Positions 44,494 to 52,457 are shown, numbered from the stretch's first letter. The stretch: DNA of 64,000 bases from Bradyrhizobium sp. CCBAU 53340 (GCF_015291645.1 NZ_CP030055.1:2232001-2296000), one strand, 5' to 3'. The notes: generated by a model from the sequence alone, not told the origin. A program made the numbers and translations.

Positions 44494-44685
44494 TCAGGCC
44501 TCGGGCGGCTGCAGGCCCTTCAGCACACCGATCTTCCGACCGAGCTGCCAGACCTCGACGTCGCCGCGGCGCGCGAATTGCCGCGCGTAGGCGAGGGCGG
44601 AGGTGTCGGACGTCGCCTCGAAAGCCTCCGCGGAGCGGAAGACGCCATCCTCTCCGACCAGATAAGCGCGATATTGCTGGATCAT
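44494..44685 (-). CDS. Small hypothetical protein
   Basis: A 63-residue protein (QYRAYLVGEDGVFRSAEAFE, then RRGDVEVWQLGRKIGVLKGL) starting at ATG 44685, which overlaps the stop of the upstream gene by ATGA. The short beta-like pattern recalls proteins widespread in bradyrhizobia. Second gene of a two-gene unit. Function unknown. Confidence 0.72.
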   Translation of the reverse strand: MIQQYRAYLVGEDGVFRSAEAFEATSDTSALAYARQFARRGDVEVWQLGRKIGVLKGLQPPEA

Positions 44686-44882
44686 GTCGGCGCCCTCAGG
44701 CCGGGCGAATGCAGCCAGGCGTCGATCTGCATCGCCGTCTCGTCCTGCCGCGCCCGGCGCAGCAGCATCTCGCGACGCCGTCCCGGCGCAAGCGCGCGCG
44801 CTTGCTCGCGGAGCTGCGCGGCTTCCTCTGCGAGCCGCTGGTGGAGTGTCCTGGTCTGCTTGAAACGACGCCGCTTCGGCAT
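44682..44882 (-). CDS. Small basic helical protein
   Basis: A 66-residue, very basic and helical protein (RRRFKQTRTLHQRLAEEAAQ, then LREQARALAPGRRREMLLRR). GGGAGCAG precedes the ATG at 44882. It overlaps the next gene by ATGA, so they are co-translated. Function unknown. Confidence 0.72.
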   Translation of the reverse strand: MPKRRRFKQTRTLHQRLAEEAAQLREQARALAPGRRREMLLRRARQDETAMQIDAWLHSPGLRAPT

Positions 44883-45123
44883 GGCGCTGCTCCCTGTTCG
44901 GGTGAGGCGGGAGCGCGATCGGCGTTCTCATCACCGATATCTGCCACGGGCCTTGCGGTGATGCGTCAACCCTACGCCGTTGCGCGGAACGCGTCTGTAT
45001 CTTTTGTTGGCATGGCGAAGATTCAACGTGCGTCATTTTCGATACGTCATCTCGGCCTTTTGAGCGACCTACTCATTTTCATCATTCGCAGCTGGGCCGC
45101 ATTGGCCTGGCGAGCGCGACGAG

Positions 45124-45324
45124 CTAATCGTCCTTCGAGAGATCGACCGGCCTCGCAGGAATTCCGATGCTGCCGCCCTCGCCGTGCACGAGATCGCGAT
45201 CGTTGCTTTCGGTCTTGTCCGCGTCGTCGATGACGGCCTGCTGCGTGTCGCGCGCGCTGTCGTTGCGCGGTGGCGGCGCCGGCATGTTTCGGGAGGTCTT
45301 TTTTCGGGAGGTCTTGGGTGTCAT
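45124..45324 (-). CDS. Small charged protein
   Basis: A 66-residue hydrophilic protein with a basic start (MTPKTSRKKTSRNMPAPPPR) and an acidic end (GIPARPVDLSKDD). GGAGACCACC precedes the ATG at 45324. It follows the receiver-only regulator gene by 19 bases, so the two probably share its promoter. It may be intrinsically disordered. Confidence 0.62.
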   Translation of the reverse strand: MTPKTSRKKTSRNMPAPPPRNDSARDTQQAVIDDADKTESNDRDLVHGEGGSIGIPARPVDLSKDD

Positions 45325-45343
45325 GGTGGTCTCCTGATCGGGG

Positions 45344-45688
45344 TCAACAGGCACCGGTGGTCTGCCTCATCGTCTTGGCGAGGTCCTCGAGGGAAAAGGG
45401 CTTGCGGATCATTGGGAGGCCGCCGCGACGCGGTTCGCGGCCGGACAGTTGAAGAACCTTCAGGTTGGGGCGGGCACGCCGCGCGAGCTCGGCCAGTTCA
45501 TGACCATCCATGCCAGGCATATTGATGTCGGTGATGAGGATCGAGATCGACTCGTTCTGCGCGAGGAGTTCGAGCGCTTCCGGTCCACTCTGCGCCGCAA
45601 CCACCTCGCAACCGAGCTCTTCAAGCATGCTGGCGATCACGTCGAGGACGCCGGCGTCGTCGTCGACAACCAAAACGGTATGACTCAT
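45344..45688 (-). CDS. Receiver-only response regulator
   Basis: A 114-residue protein that is nearly all REC domain: acidic pair D9-D10-D11, phosphoacceptor D54 (LITDINMPGMDGHE), S82 (LQLSGRE) and K96 (IRKPFSLED). It lacks an output domain, so it acts by protein contact, as single-domain regulators do in phosphorelays. The start is ATG 45688. An EcfG-type promoter upstream links it to the general-stress response. The cognate kinase is not in the window. Confidence 0.87.
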   Translation of the reverse strand: MSHTVLVVDDDAGVLDVIASMLEELGCEVVAAQSGPEALELLAQNESISILITDINMPGMDGHELAELARRARPNLKVLQLSGREPRRGGLPMIRKPFSLEDLAKTMRQTTGAC

Positions 45689-45712
45689 GGGCGATAGTTC
45701 CTTCGCTGAAGA

Positions 45713-45738
45713 AACGCGCGCGACGCGTGCACAGTTCC
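45713..45738 (-). promoter_or_regulatory. EcfG-type promoter of the response regulator
   Basis: The minus strand reads GGAAC-N17-CGTT, an exact consensus, ending 25 bases before the ATG at 45688. Confidence 0.65.
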
Positions 45739-45816
45739 GTCGACCCGGCACGTCGCCTCGTCATGTCTGATATTTGTGACACGTTGGTCCTGCAGCGCCT
45801 TCGACGATTCCGCGCG

Positions 45817-47349
45817 TTAGCTGGCAGCTCCAAACCAGGTCGTCAGCGCCTCCGGGAGTCCGCCGTGGTTCTCATGTTTGACCCACGCCACGTGGCCGTC
45901 GGGCCGCACCAGCACGGCGGCCGGCGGTGCGACCGTTCCGAGGGCGGGAAGCTCCCAAGCGCCGTCATAGCTGGCATCGATGCGCGTGACACGATCGGCC
46001 CAACGCGAGATGTCGGGCGAGATGTCGAGAACGTCGGGCCCGCCGAAATTCAGCAGCACGCCGCGCGCCTCGTGCAGCAGCGTGAACGGCCGCAGGGTGC
46101 GGCCCTCGACTGTTAATGCCAGATCGGGCATGCGGCGGCCGAGCAGGGGATGCCCGTCGCCGAGATCATAGCGGATGTCGAGCCCGCTCATCATCGCGCC
46201 ATAGCGCTTGCGCGGCTCGTCCATCGCGAGCAGCTCGGAGACGATTTCGCGCGCGGCCTTGCGGCCGTCGTCGTTGCGGCGGAGCAGGGCGATCTGCGCC
46301 CTCGTGTTGCGCAACACGCGGGCGGCCACGGGATGGCGTTCGGCATGGTAGCTGTCGAGCAGGCTGTCGGGCGAAATGCCCTTCACCACCTGCGCCAGCT
46401 TCCAGCCGAGATTGACGGCATCCTGCAAGCCGGTGTTGAGGCCCTGTCCGCTGACGGAATGATGGATGTGCGCGGCATCGCCGGCGAGCAGCACGCGTCC
46501 GTTGCGATAGCAGACGGCCTGCCGCGCCGCATCGGTGAAACGCGAGATCCAGGACGGGCTATGGACGCCGAAATCGGTGCCGTAGACCGCGATGAGCGCC
46601 TCGCTGAGATTGCGCAAGGAAGGCTCGCCGCTGCGATCGCGCGTTGCTTCGGTGAGAACGACCAGCACGCGTCCATTCTCCGTCTGGCTGAGGCCGTGAA
46701 AGCCTGTCGCGTCGTGACGCAGGCCCCATTGCGGGGCCGCGCGCATTGCGACCTCGGCCATGAGATTGCTGAGCGTCGGATCTGTGCCGGAAAACTCGAT
46801 GCGTGCTGCCTTGCGCACCAGGCTACGGCCGCCGTCACAGCCGACCAGATAATCCGCGCGCAAGGTCGCGCCGCCGGCGAGCGTCACGTCGACGCCCGTG
46901 TCGTCCTGCACGACATCGCTCACCTCGCGGGCCCGATAGATAGGAACGCCTGTTTCCTCCACCCAGTCGGCCAGGATGCGTTCGATGTGGCTCTGTCGCA
47001 GCGCGAGGCCGTAAGGGTGCCTTGTGGGCAGATCGCCGATGTCGAGCCGCGTCCAGGCAAAGCCGGCGAGCTGCGTCACCTTGCCTTCGCGCAGGAAGCG
47101 ATCGGCAACGCCACGCTGATCGAGGATCTCGATGCTGCGCGCGTGCAGGCCGCCGGCGCGCGTGCCGGTGAGATCCTGGCTGGCGCGGCGCTCGACGATG
47201 GCGACATCGGCTTTCGCCAGCGCCAGCTCCGCCGCCAGCATCAATCCGGTCGGCCCGCCGCCGGCGATCAATACGGCATGATGCGGCGCCAGGGCGCGCG
47301 CGTGTGCAGTGCGGGCGCGCGTGCGTGACGTCGGAAGCAGCACAGGCAT
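45817..47349 (-). CDS. FAD-dependent aromatic monooxygenase (PHBH-type)
   Basis: A 510-residue class A flavoprotein hydroxylase. The FAD dinucleotide loop is VLIAGGGPTGLMLAAELALA (about residues 26-45), then a DYLVGCDGGRSLVRKA NAD(P)H/FAD motif. The GD motif is RVLLAGDAAHIHHSVSGQGL, then NTGLQDAVNLGWKLA. The C-terminal thioredoxin-like region is typical of MhpA/phenol-type hydroxylases. It would hydroxylate an aromatic ring using NAD(P)H and O2. Its substrate is not indicated, as no ring-cleavage gene is adjacent. Confidence 0.87.
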   Translation of the reverse strand: MPVLLPTSRTRARTAHARALAPHHAVLIAGGGPTGLMLAAELALAKADVAIVERRASQDLTGTRAGGLHARSIEILDQRGVADRFLREGKVTQLAGFAWTRLDIGDLPTRHPYGLALRQSHIERILADWVEETGVPIYRAREVSDVVQDDTGVDVTLAGGATLRADYLVGCDGGRSLVRKAARIEFSGTDPTLSNLMAEVAMRAAPQWGLRHDATGFHGLSQTENGRVLVVLTEATRDRSGEPSLRNLSEALIAVYGTDFGVHSPSWISRFTDAARQAVCYRNGRVLLAGDAAHIHHSVSGQGLNTGLQDAVNLGWKLAQVVKGISPDSLLDSYHAERHPVAARVLRNTRAQIALLRRNDDGRKAAREIVSELLAMDEPRKRYGAMMSGLDIRYDLGDGHPLLGRRMPDLALTVEGRTLRPFTLLHEARGVLLNFGGPDVLDISPDISRWADRVTRIDASYDGAWELPALGTVAPPAAVLVRPDGHVAWVKHENHGGLPEALTTWFGAAS

Positions 47350-47475
47350 GTCATGACCCCTCGGCTAGGTGTGAGGCGAGGGGGTCTACACCGAGGTGAG
47401 CGGCTTGAAGCAAGCCCCTTGCACACCACATATTGAGGTGGGAGGACGGCCTTCGCCGTCCCACGTGCTGCGCCT

Positions 47476-47559
47476 TTGACACGTCGGGCAAAACACTGGC
47501 ACAATGCCATCATCGAAAAAGTGAGGCCCGCGCGGAGGCGATCCGCAGCGGGCTTTTTT
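47476..47559 (+). ncRNA. Promoter-small RNA-terminator cassette, copy 1
   Basis: -35 TTGACA (47476-47481), an 18-base spacer containing CGTCGGGCAAAACAC, -10 CACAAT (47500-47505). The predicted RNA starts near 47512. The terminator stem GCCCGC-GCGGA-loop-TCCGC-A-GCGGGC (47526-47553) is followed by six T. The RNA would be about 48 bases. This copy lacks about five bases of the middle section present in copies 2-4, and its reading frame stops after six codons, so it is non-coding. It lies 76 bases before the next gene on the same strand. Confidence 0.62.
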
Positions 47560-47636
47560 GATGTCGCGGCATCGCGCCGGCCTTTGCCGCAGGAACCCGC
47601 AGCGGCCCCGGACATTTGTATCGTCCGGAGGAGCCC

Positions 47637-47828
47637 ATGCTGACGGACGCTGACATCGCCATGCTCTGCGACATCGGCCAGTCCATCGCCTTCAGTGATG
47701 ACAGCCACGAGCAGCTATTCCGGCTCATCGCCGACGGCTATGTGCAGAAGGACGGCGACACCTACGAGCTCACCCCCAAGGGGGAAGCTGCCGTGGTCGA
47801 TCGCGGCGCGGGACTGAACGAAGCGTGA
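47637..47828 (+). CDS. Small hypothetical protein, winged-helix-like
   Basis: A 63-residue protein (MLTDADIAMLCDIGQSIAFS, then LFRLIADGYVQKDGDTYELT) with helix-helix-beta-wing spacing. GGAGGAG directly precedes the ATG at 47637. It may be transcribed by readthrough from the cassette upstream. No function is known. Confidence 0.72.
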   Translation: MLTDADIAMLCDIGQSIAFSDDSHEQLFRLIADGYVQKDGDTYELTPKGEAAVVDRGAGLNEA

Positions 47829-48017
47829 TGGCGCTGGCGTTGCAGCGCAAGCGCCCTGTCGCGTTTACTCGAGACGCCGCGACTTCGGGTCCGCAAGTGA
47901 AAGCCTGGCACGAGGCACCGCGCGCAAATTCGCACCGCGAGGGGCGTTAGGAACCTTCAGTTCCAGACCGGATTTGGTCTCGTGCCGGCATACCGCCGAT
48001 TGGCCGGCTGGAATGGC

Positions 48018-48060
48018 GGCTCCGGCGCCCCAAGCCCCCCGTCATGCGCCGGAGCCGTTT
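48018..48060 (+). terminator. Intrinsic terminator
   Basis: GGCTCCGGCGC-N17-GCGCCGGAGCC is a perfect 11-bp stem followed by GTTTTCGGTTT. It ends about 20 bases before cassette copy 2. Confidence 0.65.
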
Positions 48061-48081
48061 TCGGTTTAGCCTAAATCAGGC

Positions 48082-48168
48082 TTGACCCGTCGGGCAAAAC
48101 ACTGGCATAGTGGCATCATCGGAAGAGTTTGGTTCGGCCCGCGCGGAGCAATCGGCGGCGGGCATTTT
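48082..48168 (+). ncRNA. Promoter-small RNA-terminator cassette, copy 2 (degenerate)
   Basis: -35 TTGACC (48082-48087), an 18-base spacer, -10 CATAGT (48106-48111). The terminator outer stem GCCCGC/GCGGGC (48137-48163) is kept, but the inner stem is damaged (TCGGC in place of TCCGC) and only four T follow at 48165. It is most like copy 3 (TTGACCC, GTTTGGTTC). It starts the toxin-immunity island. Confidence 0.55.
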
Positions 48169-48322
48169 GTTTTTGGAAATGGCGCTGGCAGAGCACCATT
48201 CTCCGCGCCGAATTTGGGCCTCTACAGAAAAATTTGTCGATTTTGTTCTTGTTTCGTTCTATAAAGTATGCTCAACCTTAGGGCGAGCAGACCATGGGCG
48301 TGAATCCCCCTATGAGGCGGCG

Positions 48323-49087
48323 ATGAGTAAATCGTTTCTTGCGCTTGTCTTGCTGGAGAGGCCGGTAACGCCCGACATGGTCGCGCTTGCCGAGGCGGTC
48401 CGCAGACGGCATCCGGAATTGGCAACGAAGATGGATGTCGGCCAGGGGTCTGCCGGTGGGTCGGTTCTCCGCTGTGGTGATCAACTGATTGCGGTTATGT
48501 CAATGCCGGCGCCCATTCCGCAGGATCCAGGGTTGTGGTCGCGCGCGGCTCCGGCCTGGCCCGAGGCAGGCACCGTTGCAGCGCGACACCGCGGTCATTT
48601 GATCGTCTCGGTGCTCGGAAAAAACCAGCCATTATTGTCCAAGGCTCGTCTGATGACGGCTGTTATTGGCGCGTTGATCGCGACAGCGCCGGAATGCTGC
48701 GCTGTCGTGTGGGACGCCAAGGTCGCGCGTCCAGCGGATCTTTGGCTGCACCTGTCCAGGCAATCCTTCGCGCCGTTTCCCGACTATCCCTTCCCGCTCT
48801 GGGTCGATGTCCTCCCTTTCCGCTCGCGAAAAGGCATCGGTGCTGTAACCCTGGGCCTGACCGCTTTTGTAGACCGTGAGATCCAGTTCGAGTCCTCCAG
48901 GCTGCCGCTCGATGCGCTGGTCGAAAAGGTGGAAGGCCTCGTCGTCTATCTCATCGAGCACGGACGCGTGCTTAAAGATGGCGATACCTTTGGCGGCGAT
49001 GCCAAAGAGCGCATGGCGATTCGTTACAAGAATTCCGATCAGTTCAATGGAATGCCTGTGTTTCTCTGTACTGACGGCTCGCTTTAG
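48323..49087 (+). CDS. DUF4261 domain protein (possible immunity protein)
   Basis: A 254-residue cytoplasmic protein starting at ATG 48323 (GAGGCGG upstream). It has the DUF4261 pattern: ALVLLERPVTPDMVALAEAV, ISVLGKNQ-type strand, PFPLWVDVLPFRSRKGIGAV and GRVLKDGDTFGGDAKER. The frame is open upstream to 48110, but that part starts inside cassette copy 2 and is unlikely to be translated. DUF4261 genes often neighbour toxin loci. A role in protection from the toxin downstream is inferred. Confidence 0.78.
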   Translation: MSKSFLALVLLERPVTPDMVALAEAVRRRHPELATKMDVGQGSAGGSVLRCGDQLIAVMSMPAPIPQDPGLWSRAAPAWPEAGTVAARHRGHLIVSVLGKNQPLLSKARLMTAVIGALIATAPECCAVVWDAKVARPADLWLHLSRQSFAPFPDYPFPLWVDVLPFRSRKGIGAVTLGLTAFVDREIQFESSRLPLDALVEKVEGLVVYLIEHGRVLKDGDTFGGDAKERMAIRYKNSDQFNGMPVFLCTDGSL

Positions 49088-49168
49088 TGGAGCATAACGA
49101 AGCAGATGGGCATTGCTCAGCAGTGTCGCTCATGAAAAGCTGAGAATGAGACACATTCAGAGAGCGCA

Positions 49169-49807
49169 ATGATGACTGCATCCCCCGGCGAACAGCGTCC
49201 ACGGAGGCTCCGGGCAGTCGCACACCAGAGAAGGTTTTACCGAGTCAACGCTTTTCGATCGCGCGGCGAGGCATTCCACTTCGAACTGGAGAATGAGAAG
49301 GAGCTCCCATGTGGTTTAGAGCGCATCTCTGACTTGGCAGAAACTCCACGCTTCCTTTTTGATAAGTCCGCGGCACGTCGTCCGCGGGATCTTGCACCCT
49401 TTTTTTATGCATGGCTGATCTCCGATCGGACAAAGGCTGTGTTCGAGTCGGTCGATCCGAACGGGTTTGTGTTTGCGCAATGCGCGGTGCGAGTCCCGAA
49501 GGGAACCTGGGATGGGCCGCCATATTGGCTCTGTCAAGTCGTTCGTGTTCTCGACGCACTGGATGAGGGCCGGTCACGTTTGAAGATTGGTATCAGCGAC
49601 GATCCACGTAAGTTGGACTTCGGTCAAAAGTGCTATGATTTTTTCGGTCGAACCGAGCTTGTCTTTCGGGAAGACTTGATCGGCGATGCCCATATGTTTC
49701 GTATGGCCTATCACGACTCCTGGGCAATATGCGACGAGGAGCTGAAGAACGCCTGCAAGTCGGCAGGCCTGAAGATATACTTTACTGATGTTCTGAAGCA
49801 CGGGTGA
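49169..49807 (+). CDS. Imm11/DUF1629-like immunity protein
   Basis: A 212-residue protein resembling the Imm11 (formerly DUF1629) family of polymorphic-toxin immunity proteins. It shows AWLISDRTKAVFESVDPNGF, then WDGPPYWLCQVVRVLDALDE, then a DFFGRTELVFREDLIGDAH strand-rich end. The first 45 residues are charged. It stands directly before the AHH-nuclease gene on the same strand, with an intrinsic terminator between. It should neutralise that nuclease; this is family-based inference. Confidence 0.75.
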   Translation: MMTASPGEQRPRRLRAVAHQRRFYRVNAFRSRGEAFHFELENEKELPCGLERISDLAETPRFLFDKSAARRPRDLAPFFYAWLISDRTKAVFESVDPNGFVFAQCAVRVPKGTWDGPPYWLCQVVRVLDALDEGRSRLKIGISDDPRKLDFGQKCYDFFGRTELVFREDLIGDAHMFRMAYHDSWAICDEELKNACKSAGLKIYFTDVLKHG

Positions 49808-50102
49808 GACAAAGCGATCTTCAGCTCTGCCTCACTGCAGTCGCTGGCACGGCATACGCAGAAGATTTGGATTAGGCATCTCCGATGTGTCACCCGATCT
49901 CTAGCTCATCATAGTTACATCTCTTCGTCTCTGTCGGCTGCCGTCGCATCTCGCCCCGACGATGGCATTTGCCCGTCCTCATCGGTTCTCTGAACCGAAA
50001 CGCGAGACTGCGTGATCAAGCTTCTCACCGACCCGCACTGAAATCATCAGTTTACCCGGATAGATGCGCGTACGCCGAGAACCCGCGGCGCCCGACCCAT
50101 AC

Positions 50103-50130
50103 GCGCGCTATTGCGCGCCGCATTTTTTCT
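50103..50130 (+). terminator. Terminator between immunity and toxin genes
   Basis: GCGCGC-TATT-GCGCGC then CGCATTTTTT: a 6-bp stem, 4-base loop and six T. It lies 73 bases before the toxin-gene ATG, so it separates immunity transcription from the toxin gene. Confidence 0.55.
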
Positions 50131-50202
50131 CCGCCTGGCGAAGTCAGTCAAACAGCCAACGACATTCAACACGCGCGAAGTCTGCGCCCATTTGGGGACG
50201 CC

Positions 50203-51861
50203 ATGGGTATTCTGTGGGAACATCATATCATATCGCAGAAATTCGAAGATCACAGCGCATTTCGGGGCTTGAATAAGCAGACGCTTGGCGTGCAGGCTCC
50301 GCAGAACCTGATCTATCTGCCGGCAGACTATGAGTTGGCCAGAAAGATGGGCGTGTCGCCACACCCAGGCGGGCATGATTTTCGTTACTACGAAGCAGTC
50401 GACGAGACTCTTGATTTGATCGCAACAATCGAGGATCCAAATCTTCGGGCGAAGGAGATACGCGACTTGATGGATGCAATGCGCGTTGGTCTCATTAATG
50501 GCGATCTCTACACCAATGTGCCGATTGGAGGGACCGGCGAAGAAGTGGCTCGAGGAGTTGAGACCGTCGTCAAAAATTATGCAGGGTATCGGGCGAAAAA
50601 TAGGAATCAAGTTAGAGCGCTAGCAGAATTTGACCGGAGAAGTGCGGGGACGGGCAATGACCATCTTGGGAAGTGGTCCGCCATCCTCGGGCATGCGGCG
50701 AGAGAAAAGCTGCTGAGCAAAGCGATTCGGGAGAACCCGCGACTTAACATCACTTCGGGGAACAAGGACTTGGCCGGAACGCCATGGCAACAGAACTTCG
50801 TGGCTACTGATGACAGTTTCCGTGTTCCAGGCTCGGAGCCTGTCGATCCGAATCACGTTCCACAGTTGCCGGGCTTCATTCCATCTCCGCTTGCAGAGTT
50901 CGCTCCGGAAGGCTTCACCCGGAGCGACCCGAGTTTGACCTATGGATTGTCTGGCTTTCCTGCGGGCGGTCCGGATTGGCAACAGTTCGGACAACTGCCT
51001 TCAAGCACCGCCGCGCCATCGATGCCTCAGATTCTCCAATTCAATCCGGAATCCGGCGACGTGATGAGATTCATGTCCGATGGATCGCCAGCGCTGGGAC
51101 CCAATCCGTACGAGATGCCTCGTAACCCGAACGATCCGTCCCCGCTTCTTGGGCTGGGAGTATTCGGGGCTGCGATGGTAGCGCCTGAGCTGCTAGCAAC
51201 GTTGCCGGCGTGGGCGTCGGCCTTGAGCGCCCTGGGTATAACAGGTGCCGCAGCGAGCTCATCTGCCGATGCAAAACCAGGCAATAACTCCAGCGGCGGG
51301 GTTTTTGCCACCGGTGCGCCTCCGTATAATCCGTTCAGCACAGATGCCGCATCGAACGCGAGCAGAAGCGGTGGCCTGCCACTCGGAGCTCAATCCAGCG
51401 CACAACCGTCGATGGGTAATACTCTCGATCAGCAGCCGGTGCACTCCGATACTTTCGGCGATCGTTTTGGCAACTGGCCAGGAACTGCGCCTGTTGCGAC
51501 ACCATCCACACCGTTCGGTCAGTTCTCGGCCCCGGCCGCTCGCACCGCCGGAGCAACTGCGCCCGACGAAGTCCGGCGCCTCGCCCGCGTGAACACTTCG
51601 AACGCTGGCAGCAGCGTGTTTGAATCTGGAAGCGCGCCGGTACCCTATCTGCCTTCTTCTGAATTCGACGATCGATTTGGCAATTGGCGAGTAGAAGGAA
51701 AGTGGCCACAGCAGGCTAGCAGCCCGGTTGGCACATTCGCTGATGAGCCGAGCTATGCTATTCCACCGCCGATCTGGGGATTGGAAGCCCCAACGAACCC
51801 GCGACATGATTCAGAAGAATGGTTCTCTCGTTGGATACGGCCACTTCTTCGCCAAGACTAG
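50203..51861 (+). CDS. AHH-family nuclease toxin-like protein, N-terminal nuclease
   Basis: A 552-residue protein. The HNH/Endo VII-type AHH core begins almost at once: EHHIISQKFEDHSAFRGLN, then APQNLIYLPAD, then PHPGGHDFRYYEAVDE (catalytic HH about residues 7-8 and H75 region). About 200 residues later the sequence turns into a Pro/Gly/Ser/Ala-rich tail with two DRFGNW repeats near the C terminus. The ATG at 50203 (GGGGACGCC) is chosen; the open frame upstream begins at a TTG before an intrinsic terminator. Polymorphic toxins usually carry the nuclease at the C terminus, so this arrangement is odd. No signal peptide is seen. Confidence 0.72.
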   Translation: MGILWEHHIISQKFEDHSAFRGLNKQTLGVQAPQNLIYLPADYELARKMGVSPHPGGHDFRYYEAVDETLDLIATIEDPNLRAKEIRDLMDAMRVGLINGDLYTNVPIGGTGEEVARGVETVVKNYAGYRAKNRNQVRALAEFDRRSAGTGNDHLGKWSAILGHAAREKLLSKAIRENPRLNITSGNKDLAGTPWQQNFVATDDSFRVPGSEPVDPNHVPQLPGFIPSPLAEFAPEGFTRSDPSLTYGLSGFPAGGPDWQQFGQLPSSTAAPSMPQILQFNPESGDVMRFMSDGSPALGPNPYEMPRNPNDPSPLLGLGVFGAAMVAPELLATLPAWASALSALGITGAAASSSADAKPGNNSSGGVFATGAPPYNPFSTDAASNASRSGGLPLGAQSSAQPSMGNTLDQQPVHSDTFGDRFGNWPGTAPVATPSTPFGQFSAPAARTAGATAPDEVRRLARVNTSNAGSSVFESGSAPVPYLPSSEFDDRFGNWRVEGKWPQQASSPVGTFADEPSYAIPPPIWGLEAPTNPRHDSEEWFSRWIRPLLRQD

Positions 51862-51900
51862 AGATCCATAGCCGAGTTTTTCAACCCAGCTTAATGTTGC

Positions 51901-51987
51901 TTGACCCGTCGGGCAAAACACTGGCATGATGGCATCATCGAAAGAGTTTGGTTCAGCCCGCGCGGAATGATCCGCGGCGGGTTTTTT
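51901..51987 (+). ncRNA. Promoter-small RNA-terminator cassette, copy 3
   Basis: -35 TTGACC (51901-51906), 18-base spacer, -10 CATGAT (51925-51930). Terminator: AGCCCGC-GCGGA-ATGA-TCCGC-G-GCGGGTT (51955-51983) with six T. A small RNA of about 50 bases is predicted. Its short frame ends after 13 codons. It is the nearest relative of copy 2 and closes the toxin-immunity island. Confidence 0.62.
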
Positions 51988-52044
51988 CATGGCATCGCGT
52001 TCGCTGCGGGATCGTAGCGCCGCGATCTAATGTCAAATCGAGCT

Positions 52045-52131
52045 TTGACACGTCGGGCAAAACACCGACATAATGGCACCATCGAAACGAGTTTGTGAGG
52101 CCCGCGCGGAAACATCCGCTGCGGGCTTTTT
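52045..52131 (+). ncRNA. Promoter-small RNA-terminator cassette, copy 4
   Basis: -35 TTGACA (52045-52050), 18-base spacer, -10 CATAAT (52069-52074), the best promoter match of the four. Terminator: GCCCGC-GCGGA-AACA-TCCGC-T-GCGGGC (52100-52126) and five T. The predicted RNA runs from about 52081 to 52131. The inner loop differs from the other copies while the stems are intact. Confidence 0.65.
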
Positions 52132-52385
52132 CGTTTCGACTTCGAGATCGGACGGCGTCTCGCGCATCGCGGCCTCGCCCTCGTTGAAACGCGTTCATGG
52201 AGCGCCGATCAGCGCGCCGCCGTCCGAACCATTTTATTGGCCGTGCACGCGCGAACGTGCCGGCCCGCGGCGCGAGCCCTTTGCTTGCGCCGCCGCGGTC
52301 TCCGCAGGACGGGGATAAGGTTCGCGCCGAAACGATCGCGCGTCGTATCGCGATCTGCCGCACTGTTGTTTCTGTTGGAGGAAGG

Positions 52386-52457
52386 ATGACGGTCTATCTG
52401 ATATCGCTTGCCCTCGCGGGCCTGGTCGCGATTGTCGTGTGGGAGATTTTTGCATGA
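52386..52457 (+). CDS. Tiny membrane protein (23 residues) in prophage remnant
   Basis: A 23-codon gene from ATG 52386 to TGA 52455-52457. GGAGGAAGG immediately precedes the ATG. The product is one hydrophobic span (MTVYLISLALAGLVAIVVWE plus three residues). Its stop overlaps the next gene's ATG (ATGA), so it is translated with the terminase-small-like gene. Function unknown. Confidence 0.6.
   Translation: MTVYLISLALAGLVAIVVWEIFA

Noticed and set aside
48110..48322. Upstream extension of the DUF4261 protein
   Set aside because: It starts at GTG inside the -10 of cassette copy 2, and GAGGCGG before ATG 48323 explains the real start better.
49969..50202. In-frame upstream extension of the AHH protein
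   Set aside because: It begins at TTG, lacks a ribosome site, and an intrinsic terminator lies inside it.
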